Of a stretch of DNA of 64,000 bases, positions 49,883 through 58,030 are shown in pieces. The translations under genes were made by a program, and so were the position numbers. A model generated the notes under the pieces. That model made no database searches, had not been told where the DNA came from, and worked only from the letters and a program-made list of their open reading frames with translations. The first letter of the stretch is position 1. Each line of letters begins with the position of its first letter. Origin of the DNA: Sulfuricaulis sp. Lineage in GTDB: Bacteria; Pseudomonadota; Gammaproteobacteria; Acidiferrobacterales; Sulfurifustaceae. Location of the stretch: positions 62,001 to 126,000 of the forward strand of contig NZ_JANLGY010000022.1 of the NCBI RefSeq assembly GCF_024653915.1. Direction: 5' to 3'.

Positions 49883-50809
49883 ATGACCCAATCTCTGGCA
49901 AAGTTTGCACTGTTTTCTGCGCTGCTGATATACATCACTCCCCTATTCGCGGCACCATTGCAGGTGCAGAAAGTCACCGACGGCGTGTACGCGCTGGTTG
50001 GCGACATCGGTCAACGCTCACCCGAAAATTTTGGCAACAGTGCCACCTTCGGTGTGATTGTCACACGCGACGGCGTCGTGCTGGTGGACCCGGGCGGCAG
50101 CTACAACGGCGCCAAGCAGATCCATGAGGCGATCCGATCCATTACCAAGCAGCCCGTCCGGGTCGTCATCAATACCGGCGGACAGGACCACCGTTGGCTC
50201 GGCAACGGCTACTTCAAGGCGCAAGGCGCGCGCATCATCGCCTCGGCAGCTGCGGTCGCGGATCAGCGTGCCCGCACCACTGACCAGCTGATCACCCTGA
50301 ACAGATTAGTCGGCGAGAAACTCATGGCGGGGACCGAAGCGGTGCATGCCGGGGAAACGTTTGAAAATCGTCTCGAACTCGAGGTCGGCGGCGTGCGCCT
50401 GGTGCTGCGTCACACGGGAACGGCACACACCCCGGGCGATAGCTTCGTGTGGCTGCCGCAGAAGAAGGTGGTCTTCGCCGGCGACATCGTCTATGTCGAG
50501 CGCCTGCTCGTCGTGACCGCCGAGTCGCGCAGCCGATCGTGGATCAAGGCGTTTGAGGAGATGGCGGCGCTCAATCCCGAACACGTCGTCCCCGGCCACG
50601 GGCCGGCGACCACGCTCGCGCGGGCACGCGCCGATACCTACGACTATCTGGTCGCGCTGCGGACGCAAGTCAAGGCGTTCATGGACGGCGGCGGCGAGAT
50701 TTATGACGTCGGGAAGATAGACCAGTCACGCTTTCGGCATATCAAACTTTACGAAGAACTCAAGGGCCGCAATGCGCAGCAGGTCTTTCAGGAAATGGAG
50801 TGGGAGTAA
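49883..50809 (+). CDS. exported MBL-fold hydrolase-like protein with altered metal motif
   Basis: A 308-residue protein with a signal peptide (about 1-23, ending PLFAA). The MBL fold is clear, but the normal HxHxDH (motif 2) is T98-G-G-Q-D102-H103; the first two His are missing. H182 (GTAHTPGD), D201 (AGDIV) and H239 (VPGHGPAT) remain. One zinc site is thus probably lost, the second kept. The sequence is closest in style to SoxH/quinoprotein-associated hydrolases. It may handle sulfur compounds in the periplasm, given the ArsR-rhodanese upstream. A GAGGAG Shine-Dalgarno precedes the ATG. Confidence 0.82.
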   Translation: MTQSLAKFALFSALLIYITPLFAAPLQVQKVTDGVYALVGDIGQRSPENFGNSATFGVIVTRDGVVLVDPGGSYNGAKQIHEAIRSITKQPVRVVINTGGQDHRWLGNGYFKAQGARIIASAAAVADQRARTTDQLITLNRLVGEKLMAGTEAVHAGETFENRLELEVGGVRLVLRHTGTAHTPGDSFVWLPQKKVVFAGDIVYVERLLVVTAESRSRSWIKAFEEMAALNPEHVVPGHGPATTLARARADTYDYLVALRTQVKAFMDGGGEIYDVGKIDQSRFRHIKLYEELKGRNAQQVFQEMEWE

Positions 50810-50866
50810 GAAGCGACCTACCCTAACCGATCACCCTCGCTCCACAGCGGAGACAACCAGACAGGA

Positions 50867-51532
50867 ATGAACCCAGGCGAGTACGAGGCGTGGTACCAAA
50901 CCGCGCGCGGGAGATGGATCGCCGACCGCGAATTCGACTTGATGATGCGCCTTTTGAATCCACCGACTGGCGCCACGCTGCTCGACGTCGGTTGCGGCAC
51001 CGGCCATTTCAGCCGCCGCTTCGCCACCGCCGGCCTGCGGGTTGCCGGGCTCGACCCCGATCCGGCCATGCTGGAATACGCGGGCCGCCTCGGTGGCGGC
51101 GTGAACTATCTGCGCGGCACGGCCACAGAGCTGCCGCTGCCCGATGGCGCGTATGACTACATCACCGCCGTGACCAGTCTTTGTTTCATCCCCGATGCGC
51201 CGGGCGCGTTGCGGGAGATGTGGCGGGTGGCGCGGCGCGCGGTGTTGCTCGGGCTGCTCAATCGCCGCAGCCTGCTCTACCGGCGGAAACACGATCGCGG
51301 TGCCTATCGCGGCGCACGTTGGGACGTATCCGCGGAGCTGAGGCGCTGGGCCCAGACACTCGAACCCGCGCCACGGATCACGGTGCGCAGCGCAATTTTT
51401 CTGCCCGGCGGCGGTGCTTTCGCGCACGTGGCCGAGGCGGTGCTCCCCGACGTATTGCCGTGGGGCGGGTTTCTGGCGGTAATCTTGCGTAAACCGGACC
51501 ACCAGATATATTCCGCATCGCAGGGAAATTAA
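50867..51532 (+). CDS. class I SAM-dependent methyltransferase
   Basis: A 221-residue methyltransferase. SAM motif I is LLDVGCGTGHFSRRF (about 38-52), the acidic residue lies in VAGLDPDPAMLEYA, and ELPLPDGAYDYITAVTSL is the post-motif. The middle is Arg-rich (RRSLLYRRKHDRGAYRGARW), which could contact a phosphorylated or nucleic-acid substrate. Substrate not known. It is the first of three methyltransferases grouped with the PiT transporter. Confidence 0.8.
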   Translation: MNPGEYEAWYQTARGRWIADREFDLMMRLLNPPTGATLLDVGCGTGHFSRRFATAGLRVAGLDPDPAMLEYAGRLGGGVNYLRGTATELPLPDGAYDYITAVTSLCFIPDAPGALREMWRVARRAVLLGLLNRRSLLYRRKHDRGAYRGARWDVSAELRRWAQTLEPAPRITVRSAIFLPGGGAFAHVAEAVLPDVLPWGGFLAVILRKPDHQIYSASQGN

Positions 51533-51596
51533 GCACAGGAACTTTCCCGGGATTCTTTTACTCTATGATCAAAACATCGCCGGGGGAAATCGCGTA

Positions 51597-52721
51597 ATGG
51601 AGCTGCTCGCCGCCGTTTTCTTTGGGGTGGCTCTCGCCTATGCTAACGGCGCCAACGACAACTTCAAAGGGGTCGCCACGCTCTTCGGGAGCGGAACCAC
51701 GGATTACCGCGTAGCGCTGGGCTGGGCGACGGCGATGACGTTCGTCGGCTCGCTCGTGGCCTTGGCACTTGCTTCGGAACTGTTACAAACCTTTTCCGGT
51801 AGAGGCTTGGTCCCGGAGTCGGTGTTGCAAACCCGGCAATTCCCCATGGCGGTTGCCTGCGCCGCGGCGTTCACGGTGTGGCTGGCGACCCGGCTCGGGT
51901 TGCCTGTCTCCACCACCCACGCGATCATGGGAGCGCTCGTGGGGGCGGGTCTGGCGGCGGCGCCCACGCAGATAAACTTCCTCAGGTTGGGATCGGACTT
52001 CTTTCTGCCATTGGTGCTCAGCCCCCTGCTCGCGCTGGGCGGGGTGATATTGCTGTGCCCCGCCTTCCAATGGATACGGACCCGGCTCGGGGTACAAAAG
52101 GAAATCTGCGTATGCGTGGGAACGGAGGTGATGGCGCGGTTTCCCGCGGGCACCACGCCGCCGCAGGCGATCGCGACAGCGGCGATGACCGTGCCCACGG
52201 TCAGGATCGCGGAGGAAAGAATTTGCCGCGAGCAGTATGCCGGCACATTCGTGGGCGTGAACGCCAAGACAGTTCTGGATGCCGCTCACTTCGCCAGCGC
52301 GGGCGCAGTCTGCTTTGCCCGCGCGGTGAACGATACGCCCAAGATCGCGGCGATTCTGCTGGCCAGCCAGGCACTATCATCGAACTTCGTCATCGCCGCC
52401 GTGGCGCTCGCGATGGCGTTCGGCGGTCTGATATCTTCCCGCCAGGTTGCGGAAACGATGGCGCATCGCGTCACGGCGATGAACGCCGGTCTGGGATTCA
52501 CGGCGAATCTTGTTACCAGCGTCCTGGTGCTGCTGGCATCAAAGTTCGGGCTGGCGGTTTCCACGACCCACGTGTCTTGCGGGGCACTCTTCGGAACCGG
52601 CGTGGTCAATGGACAGGCACGCTGGAAAACCATCGCTGGTATTATCGCCGCGTGGATCGTCACTTTGCCGGTCGCCGCCGCGTCGGCGGGGTTGGGTTTC
52701 TTCATTTTAGGCGGGGGTTAA
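51597..52721 (+). CDS. PiT family inorganic phosphate transporter
   Basis: A 374-residue membrane protein with about 10 helices and two PiT repeats. The first has LAYANGANDNFKGVATLFGSG and the second has ARAVNDTPKIAAILLASQ, the G-A-N-D and N-D-x-P signatures. LPVSTTHAIMGALVGAG and AVSTTHVSCGALFGTGVV are the paired STTH motifs. It should move phosphate (and arsenate as analogue) with cations. It precedes the ArsM gene by 2 bases, an arrangement that suggests handling of arsenic or phosphate together. Confidence 0.9.
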   Translation: MELLAAVFFGVALAYANGANDNFKGVATLFGSGTTDYRVALGWATAMTFVGSLVALALASELLQTFSGRGLVPESVLQTRQFPMAVACAAAFTVWLATRLGLPVSTTHAIMGALVGAGLAAAPTQINFLRLGSDFFLPLVLSPLLALGGVILLCPAFQWIRTRLGVQKEICVCVGTEVMARFPAGTTPPQAIATAAMTVPTVRIAEERICREQYAGTFVGVNAKTVLDAAHFASAGAVCFARAVNDTPKIAAILLASQALSSNFVIAAVALAMAFGGLISSRQVAETMAHRVTAMNAGLGFTANLVTSVLVLLASKFGLAVSTTHVSCGALFGTGVVNGQARWKTIAGIIAAWIVTLPVAAASAGLGFFILGGG

Positions 52722-52723
52722 AG

Positions 52724-53785
52724 ATGAATAGCGAAGCACAGATATTCGAGAATATAAGAGACTATTACGGGCGCGTGCTCAAGACCAACCGCGACCTGAA
52801 AACCGGCGTCTGTTGCAGCGGCGATTCGTTCGCGCCGCCGGCCCGGGAAATTCTCAAGCAGATTCACCCCGACGTCATCGCCAAATTCTACGGCTGCGGC
52901 TCGCCGATCCCGCCCGAGCTGACGGGCAGGACGGTGCTCGATTTGGGATCGGGTTCGGGAAGGGACTGCTTCATTCTCTCGAAGCTCGTCGGCCCCGGCG
53001 GGCATGTGATCGGCGTGGACATGACGCCGGAACAGCTCGACACCGCCCGCCGTCACGTCGGGTATCACATGGAAAAATTCGGCTTCGCGCGACCCAACGT
53101 CGAATTCCTGTCGGGCTACATCGAGGACCTGAAAAGTCTCGGCATCGAAAACGACTCGGTCGACGTCGTGGTTTCCAATTGCGTCATCAATCTCTCGCCG
53201 GACAAGGAGCGTGTATTTGCGGAAATTTTCCGCGTGCTCAAGCCGGGCGGTGAGCTGTATTTCTCCGACGTGTTTGCCGATCGCAGAATCCCGCCGCCGC
53301 TGGCCGAAGATCCGGTGTTGCTGGGCGAGTGTCTGGGCGGCGCGCTCTACCTCGAGGATTTCCGGCGGCTGCTGGCCAGGGTCGGGTGCCCCGATTACCG
53401 GATCGTGAGCAATTCAAAACTCGCGCTCACCGATCCCGCTATCGAACGCAAGGCCGGCATGATCGGTTTCCATTCGCTCACCGTGCGCGCCTTCAAGCTC
53501 GACCTCGAGGATCGTTGCGAGGATTACGGGCAAGTGGCACATTACCTCGGCACCGTTCCGGAGCACCCGCAGCGTTTCATGCTGGACGACCATCACGTGT
53601 TCGAGCCCGGCCGGCCGCATCCGGTCTGCGGTAACACCGCCGCGATGCTGAGCCAAACGCGCTACGCGCCACATTTCAAAATCATCGGTGACACACGCGT
53701 CCATTACGGTCTGTTCGGTTGCGAACCGAAGTCCGCTGCCACCGGACCGGGAGACAGCGCCACATCTGGCGGTTCCTGTTGCTGA
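52724..53785 (+). CDS. arsM: arsenite methyltransferase (ArsM-like)
   Basis: A 353-residue SAM-dependent methyltransferase with the ArsM cysteine pattern: C58 in FYGCGSPIP, C153 in VVVSNCVINLSPD and C203 in LGECLGGALYLEDF. In characterised ArsM these residues bind As(III). SAM motif I is VLDLGSGSGRDCFILSKL. An additional CC pair (C30-C31) lies near the N-terminus and a GGSCC tail ends the protein, a common feature. It follows the PiT gene directly. Its activity on arsenic is inferred from the cysteines. Confidence 0.85.
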   Translation: MNSEAQIFENIRDYYGRVLKTNRDLKTGVCCSGDSFAPPAREILKQIHPDVIAKFYGCGSPIPPELTGRTVLDLGSGSGRDCFILSKLVGPGGHVIGVDMTPEQLDTARRHVGYHMEKFGFARPNVEFLSGYIEDLKSLGIENDSVDVVVSNCVINLSPDKERVFAEIFRVLKPGGELYFSDVFADRRIPPPLAEDPVLLGECLGGALYLEDFRRLLARVGCPDYRIVSNSKLALTDPAIERKAGMIGFHSLTVRAFKLDLEDRCEDYGQVAHYLGTVPEHPQRFMLDDHHVFEPGRPHPVCGNTAAMLSQTRYAPHFKIIGDTRVHYGLFGCEPKSAATGPGDSATSGGSCC

Positions 53786-53801
53786 ACCAGAAAAACCGCT
53801 C

Positions 53802-54458
53802 GTGAAAGCGATAATCCCCAAAAGAATCGAAAAATACTGCCTGCGTCACACCAGCGTGGGCAGCAAGCTGCTGCGTGAACTGGAAAAATACACCCGGCGG
53901 CACTGCGACGATCCGCAGATGCTGATCGGGCCGCACGAGGGCGCGCTGCTCGCCATGCTCGTGCGCCTGTCCGGCGCGCGGCGCATCCTGGAAATCGGCA
54001 CCTTCACCGGCTATTCCGCGCTGTGCATGGCCGAAGCGCTGCCCAAAAACGGCAAGCTCATCAGCTGCGAACTTAAGCCGGAGCACGCCAAGATTGCGCG
54101 CACGTTTTTCAAACGCAGCCCGCACGGAAACAAGATCAGAATACGCCTCGGCCCTGCCCTGGAGACGCTTGCCGCCTTGCCGGCCTCGGCCAGGTTCGAT
54201 TTTGTTTTCATCGACGCCGACAAGGAAAACTACGTGAACTACTACAAGGCGGTCCTGCCACACCTGCGTCCCGGTGGCGTGATCGCGGCTGACAACGTGC
54301 TGTGGTCCGGACGGGTGCTCGCCCCGAAGAAAAAAGCCGACCGTGCCGTGGTCAAGTTCAACAAGCACGTCCACCGCGACCCGCGCGTCGAGTGCGTGAT
54401 GCTGCCTGTACGTGATGGCGTAAGTCTGATCAGAAAACGTTTACATCGACGGGCTTAA
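53802..54458 (+). CDS. catechol-O-methyltransferase-type O-methyltransferase
   Basis: A 218-residue SAM O-methyltransferase of the CCoAOMT/COMT type. GPHEGALLAMLVRLSGARRILEIGTFTGYSALCMA holds motif I, FDFVFIDADKENYVNYY contains the metal-binding Asp/Asn residues, and IAADNVLWSGRV is the following conserved block. The GTG at 53802 is the start with homology; the frame is open upstream through the arsM end. Enzymes of this group methylate catechols with Mg2+. Substrate unknown. It lies 16 bases after arsM. Confidence 0.85.
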   Translation: MKAIIPKRIEKYCLRHTSVGSKLLRELEKYTRRHCDDPQMLIGPHEGALLAMLVRLSGARRILEIGTFTGYSALCMAEALPKNGKLISCELKPEHAKIARTFFKRSPHGNKIRIRLGPALETLAALPASARFDFVFIDADKENYVNYYKAVLPHLRPGGVIAADNVLWSGRVLAPKKKADRAVVKFNKHVHRDPRVECVMLPVRDGVSLIRKRLHRRA

Positions 54459-54536
54459 TTAGCGTTGCCGTTTCTTCGGTGGCTTCGTTGTGCTGTTCGC
54501 GCCGATCGCATGCATTCGTTCCGGGCGGTCCGCCAT

Positions 54537-56645
54537 TCACTTGCTGCCGCCGTGACTCGAAACTAAGACCTCGACGCCTGCGCTCGCGCCACCAGCGCCA
54601 GCTTGCACAGACACAGACACTTCGACCTTTCCGCCGGCATTGACGATATTGCCATCGCCGCCAAAGGTCGTGGAACCTCCTGCCTTCACGCTGACTTCGG
54701 CAACGCCGCCGGGCGTGGACGCCTTGGCTTGTACGCCGGTAAAGACCGTCAGCTTGCCGTCGAAGGCATCGCCATATCCCGGCAAGTTAAGCTTGACATC
54801 CGGGTCGCGTCCGGCCTGCTTTTCGAGAAAGCGCTCCTTCGGGTCCTTGATGCGGGCGAAGCGCTGCGAGAATTCATAAGACACCTGTGAGAACAGACCC
54901 ACACCCCCCGGTGTCGAAACGCCAACCTCGATTTGTTCGCAGTTCGCTGATATTTCAAAAACCGATGCGCTGGCCTTGGCTTTTGCAGAGGCTTCACAAT
55001 CAGCTGCCATTTGTTTTAGTTCTGCGAACATTACGTCCATGGGTGTGTAGTTGGCTGCTTCACAGTATCTGATGACGCTTCGCAATGGTGTAACCTCCAT
55101 TAGCAATAATTCAAGAGAACTCACGGTGTATGCTCCAAGTAATAGTTTCGACCATTTCTTAAGCGCCGGGTCGCTAAAGTGCGCAGCCACAGCACTCGCC
55201 CGATAAAAAGATTCTGCATAGAGATTACGCACTGCCTGATCGTAAGCTTTCATAAAGGGTATAAGTTGAGAGGCATGTCCCTTGCCGAGCATGCAAATGG
55301 CGGAATTTTTTCGTAATTCGGCGAGCGACCTGCAGCTCGACGGATTCGTAAGTTTCTCGCAGGGTTTTATCTCGCGGTCATATTCCTTGATGATGGATTT
55401 ATAACGTTCAGACCATGTACGGCTCTGCTCAATCGTGGTGCCAATCAATCGCTTGTGAGTTTCGGCGGCGGCATCAGTCAAGGAGCGCATGTCGGGATCA
55501 GGATGTTGCGGATGCTTGTCGTCGCCTAACCATGTCTGATGGAACGCCATAATATGTACCGTATATTCATCGAGCGCATTGAGCAGGGCTTCGGCAAAAT
55601 CGGCCGTAAGAATACCGGATGTGTCTTGTTGCGCCCTCCAATGCATAAGGCGTTTGATAGCGTCTCCCTTGGCTTCGGCAGCCATCTCTTTAAAGTCTTT
55701 TTCAAGTGGTTTCGTTTGTTCTCGGAGATTATTGAGTTGTTTTGCGACGGCTTCGACCTGAGATGGATCAGACGCGTAGGGTACTGCCGGCAAGACACCG
55801 CGTTTGCCTTTGGATAAATCAATCACTTGGCCTAACGGCAGGCGCTCCGGTGTTTCTTCGCTATCGGTTGTTTCTTCTGTTATTTGTGGTGTTGTTTTTA
55901 AAACTGCTGCAGGCCGTCGTGTTTTGCTGGCGCGCAAATAACGTTTCGCTTGCGGGCACTTGTCCTGATCACCCAGTGAAAAGGCGAGGTTGTTGTAGGC
56001 TTCCGAAAGATCAGGCGCCAGCCGGATGGCTTCTTTCAGCGCGGCCTCTGCTTCCTGCGGGCGCCCGAGCGAATTCAGGGCGTAGCCCTTGTTGCTGAGC
56101 AACGCAGCGTGCTGGAATGCCGGCATCTTTTTCGCCAGCGGTTCGGCCTTCTGCGCGAACGCGAGCGCCTCGCGGTGCAACCCATAATAATTGGCAATGC
56201 CCGCGAGGTTGGCCAGAAACACTGGCTCGGTCGGGGCCGTTTCATGCGCCTTTACTGCAAGCGCCACGGTAGCCAGCGGTTTCTCTGCCGCCATGGCGAT
56301 GAAACCGAGCCGGGTTGCGGCGACCGGGTCCTTGGCAACCGGGTTCGCGTCGAGCGCGTTCATCGCCTTGGCGCTCACGCTGCCCTCAAGCGCGGCCTTG
56401 ATGTTACCGAGCGCCTGCGTGTAATTAAGTGAGGCTCCACCGACCAGCCCCTCGATCTCATGCGGCGCATCGGCCGATTTTGGCTCCGCCTCGGTCTTGG
56501 GGCATTCAAGCCCGGAGAGTCCGGGGATCAGGCGCAGGTCGGAAAGGGCGGATGGCAACGGCCCTGCGGCGGCCCCGGAGCCTGCGAACAGGCAGATTAT
56601 AAACGCCATCATTTTCAGATATTTCGGGTCAGTGCGCCAAGACAT
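54537..56645 (-). CDS. large exported TPR protein, unknown
   Basis: A 702-residue protein with a signal peptide (about 1-28, after a polar start). Residues about 140-240 hold tetratricopeptide-like repeats (ALLSNKGYALNSLGRPQEAEAALKEAIRLAPDLSEAYNNLAFSL). The middle, about 270-560, is helical with scattered cysteines and has lower GC at 55000-55900. The C-terminus is glycine-rich and beta-like, with STPGGV repeated twice (near 573 and 644) and a GGDGNIVNAGG segment. I recognise no family. It is the last gene of a run of exported proteins, 50 bases after the one at 56696. Confidence 0.65.
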   Translation of the reverse strand: MSWRTDPKYLKMMAFIICLFAGSGAAAGPLPSALSDLRLIPGLSGLECPKTEAEPKSADAPHEIEGLVGGASLNYTQALGNIKAALEGSVSAKAMNALDANPVAKDPVAATRLGFIAMAAEKPLATVALAVKAHETAPTEPVFLANLAGIANYYGLHREALAFAQKAEPLAKKMPAFQHAALLSNKGYALNSLGRPQEAEAALKEAIRLAPDLSEAYNNLAFSLGDQDKCPQAKRYLRASKTRRPAAVLKTTPQITEETTDSEETPERLPLGQVIDLSKGKRGVLPAVPYASDPSQVEAVAKQLNNLREQTKPLEKDFKEMAAEAKGDAIKRLMHWRAQQDTSGILTADFAEALLNALDEYTVHIMAFHQTWLGDDKHPQHPDPDMRSLTDAAAETHKRLIGTTIEQSRTWSERYKSIIKEYDREIKPCEKLTNPSSCRSLAELRKNSAICMLGKGHASQLIPFMKAYDQAVRNLYAESFYRASAVAAHFSDPALKKWSKLLLGAYTVSSLELLLMEVTPLRSVIRYCEAANYTPMDVMFAELKQMAADCEASAKAKASASVFEISANCEQIEVGVSTPGGVGLFSQVSYEFSQRFARIKDPKERFLEKQAGRDPDVKLNLPGYGDAFDGKLTVFTGVQAKASTPGGVAEVSVKAGGSTTFGGDGNIVNAGGKVEVSVSVQAGAGGASAGVEVLVSSHGGSK

Positions 56646-56695
56646 GTTCTTCTCCTGATTTTCTCGGAAACATTTTTATGGGTTCGTTGCAGGAC

Positions 56696-58030
56696 TCAAT
56701 CCCGCACCAGCGCGCGGCCGTTGATGACCAGGCGCCGCGGCCTCGGCAGCGCCTCGCCCGGCGGCACGTAGGCATTGAGTTGCCACACACGCCCGTCGCG
56801 GTCGCGCAAGGTGAGCGTGAAGTTCTCGTACGTATAAGTGCCGCTGTCACCAGCCAGCGCGCGGCGCGCCTCGGCGTCGCTCCAGCGCGCGAGCATCGCG
56901 TCGCCGTCCGGCGCCACGAGGTTCGTGGCCGAGCCGATCATGCGCAGGAAGTCGCCGCGGTCTTCGTAGCTGCCGTCGGCGCGCAGCACCAGGCGCGGCG
57001 CGACGGCATCGCGGTAATCGGCGCGGGCATACATACCGTCGAGGCGCTTGCCGCTGCTCGGGGCGATCCTCGCCCAGGGGCGACCGCGATCCGAAATGAG
57101 CGTGTTGTCGTTCTCGACGGTGTAGCTCGTGGTGTAGGCGCCGCGGCGCACGATGATTTTGTTGCCATTCCGCTGCCAAGTGCCCCACAGGTCCTTCTGC
57201 TGCCGGCGCTCCCAGTTTGGGTCGGACGCCAGCCCGCGTACTGGCAGGCGCCGACGGTAGGTGCCGTCCGGATAAAACACATCCACTTCCGCGTAGTCGC
57301 TGATTTGCGTCTGCACCGCGGGTGCGGTGCCGGTGTTCGAGGTCTCGTAGCGCCCGGTGGATTGGTTGAAGACCTGCTGCGGGCCGCTGCCGACGCCGGC
57401 ACTCGCGGAAAGACCGCGTTCGATGCCGACGTAAACACCCGAGATTCCCTTGCCGAAGGCCGTGTCCGGTTTGTGTGTCTTGAGAGCCGCGGCCTTGACC
57501 GGCGATCCAGACGGCGCCGTGGCGATTGCGGGCGGATGGCTGATGTCCTGCGCGCTCGCGATGGCGGTCCCGACCGCGTTCTTGTAGCGGTTAAACGTGT
57601 CGTCCAAATCGGCGAGCGCCCAGAAGCGCACGCGCAGATCGCCGCTATGGGCGACCGCGGTCTGTGCCGTGTAGTTCTTGCCTTCGAGCGTGGCGACGCC
57701 TACCCCCATGCGGAATACCCAGCCGTTGTCGAAGCGCTGCTCGACCGGCTCGCCCACCGCCCGCCACGGCCCGAGGTCTCGCAGCGCCTGTGCGTAGGCA
57801 ACGGCGAGCGATTCGTGAGATTTTGTCGCCGGTTCAACGAGCAGAAGCAGTTGCGCGCCCAGTGGAAGGTCGTCGGGTGAGACGGCGACAACGTCGTTTT
57901 CGACCGTGCGCGACCAGGCGGCGGGGACGTCGAGCCAGGGGGTAAGTTCATGTACGTCGGGCTGCTGCGCTGCCGTGGAAGCGGCGATCATGCAGCCAAG
58001 CAAAATCCCGCTGGCAGGCGCGTGTTTCAT
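56696..58030 (-). CDS. exported protein of unknown function (444 residues)
   Basis: A protein with a signal peptide (about 1-21, with Cys13 possibly a lipobox C, though the context is weak). The middle carries a Gly/Ser/Thr-rich stretch (GIERGLSASAGVGSGPQQ) and a beta-rich C-terminal half with VDVFYPDGTYRRRLPVRG and YTTSYTVENDNTLI. That half has strand-turn repeats similar to lipocalin-like or MORN-like sheets, but no firm assignment. The start overlaps the previous stop by ATGA. Confidence 0.65.
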   Translation of the reverse strand: MKHAPASGILLGCMIAASTAAQQPDVHELTPWLDVPAAWSRTVENDVVAVSPDDLPLGAQLLLLVEPATKSHESLAVAYAQALRDLGPWRAVGEPVEQRFDNGWVFRMGVGVATLEGKNYTAQTAVAHSGDLRVRFWALADLDDTFNRYKNAVGTAIASAQDISHPPAIATAPSGSPVKAAALKTHKPDTAFGKGISGVYVGIERGLSASAGVGSGPQQVFNQSTGRYETSNTGTAPAVQTQISDYAEVDVFYPDGTYRRRLPVRGLASDPNWERRQQKDLWGTWQRNGNKIIVRRGAYTTSYTVENDNTLISDRGRPWARIAPSSGKRLDGMYARADYRDAVAPRLVLRADGSYEDRGDFLRMIGSATNLVAPDGDAMLARWSDAEARRALAGDSGTYTYENFTLTLRDRDGRVWQLNAYVPPGEALPRPRRLVINGRALVRD

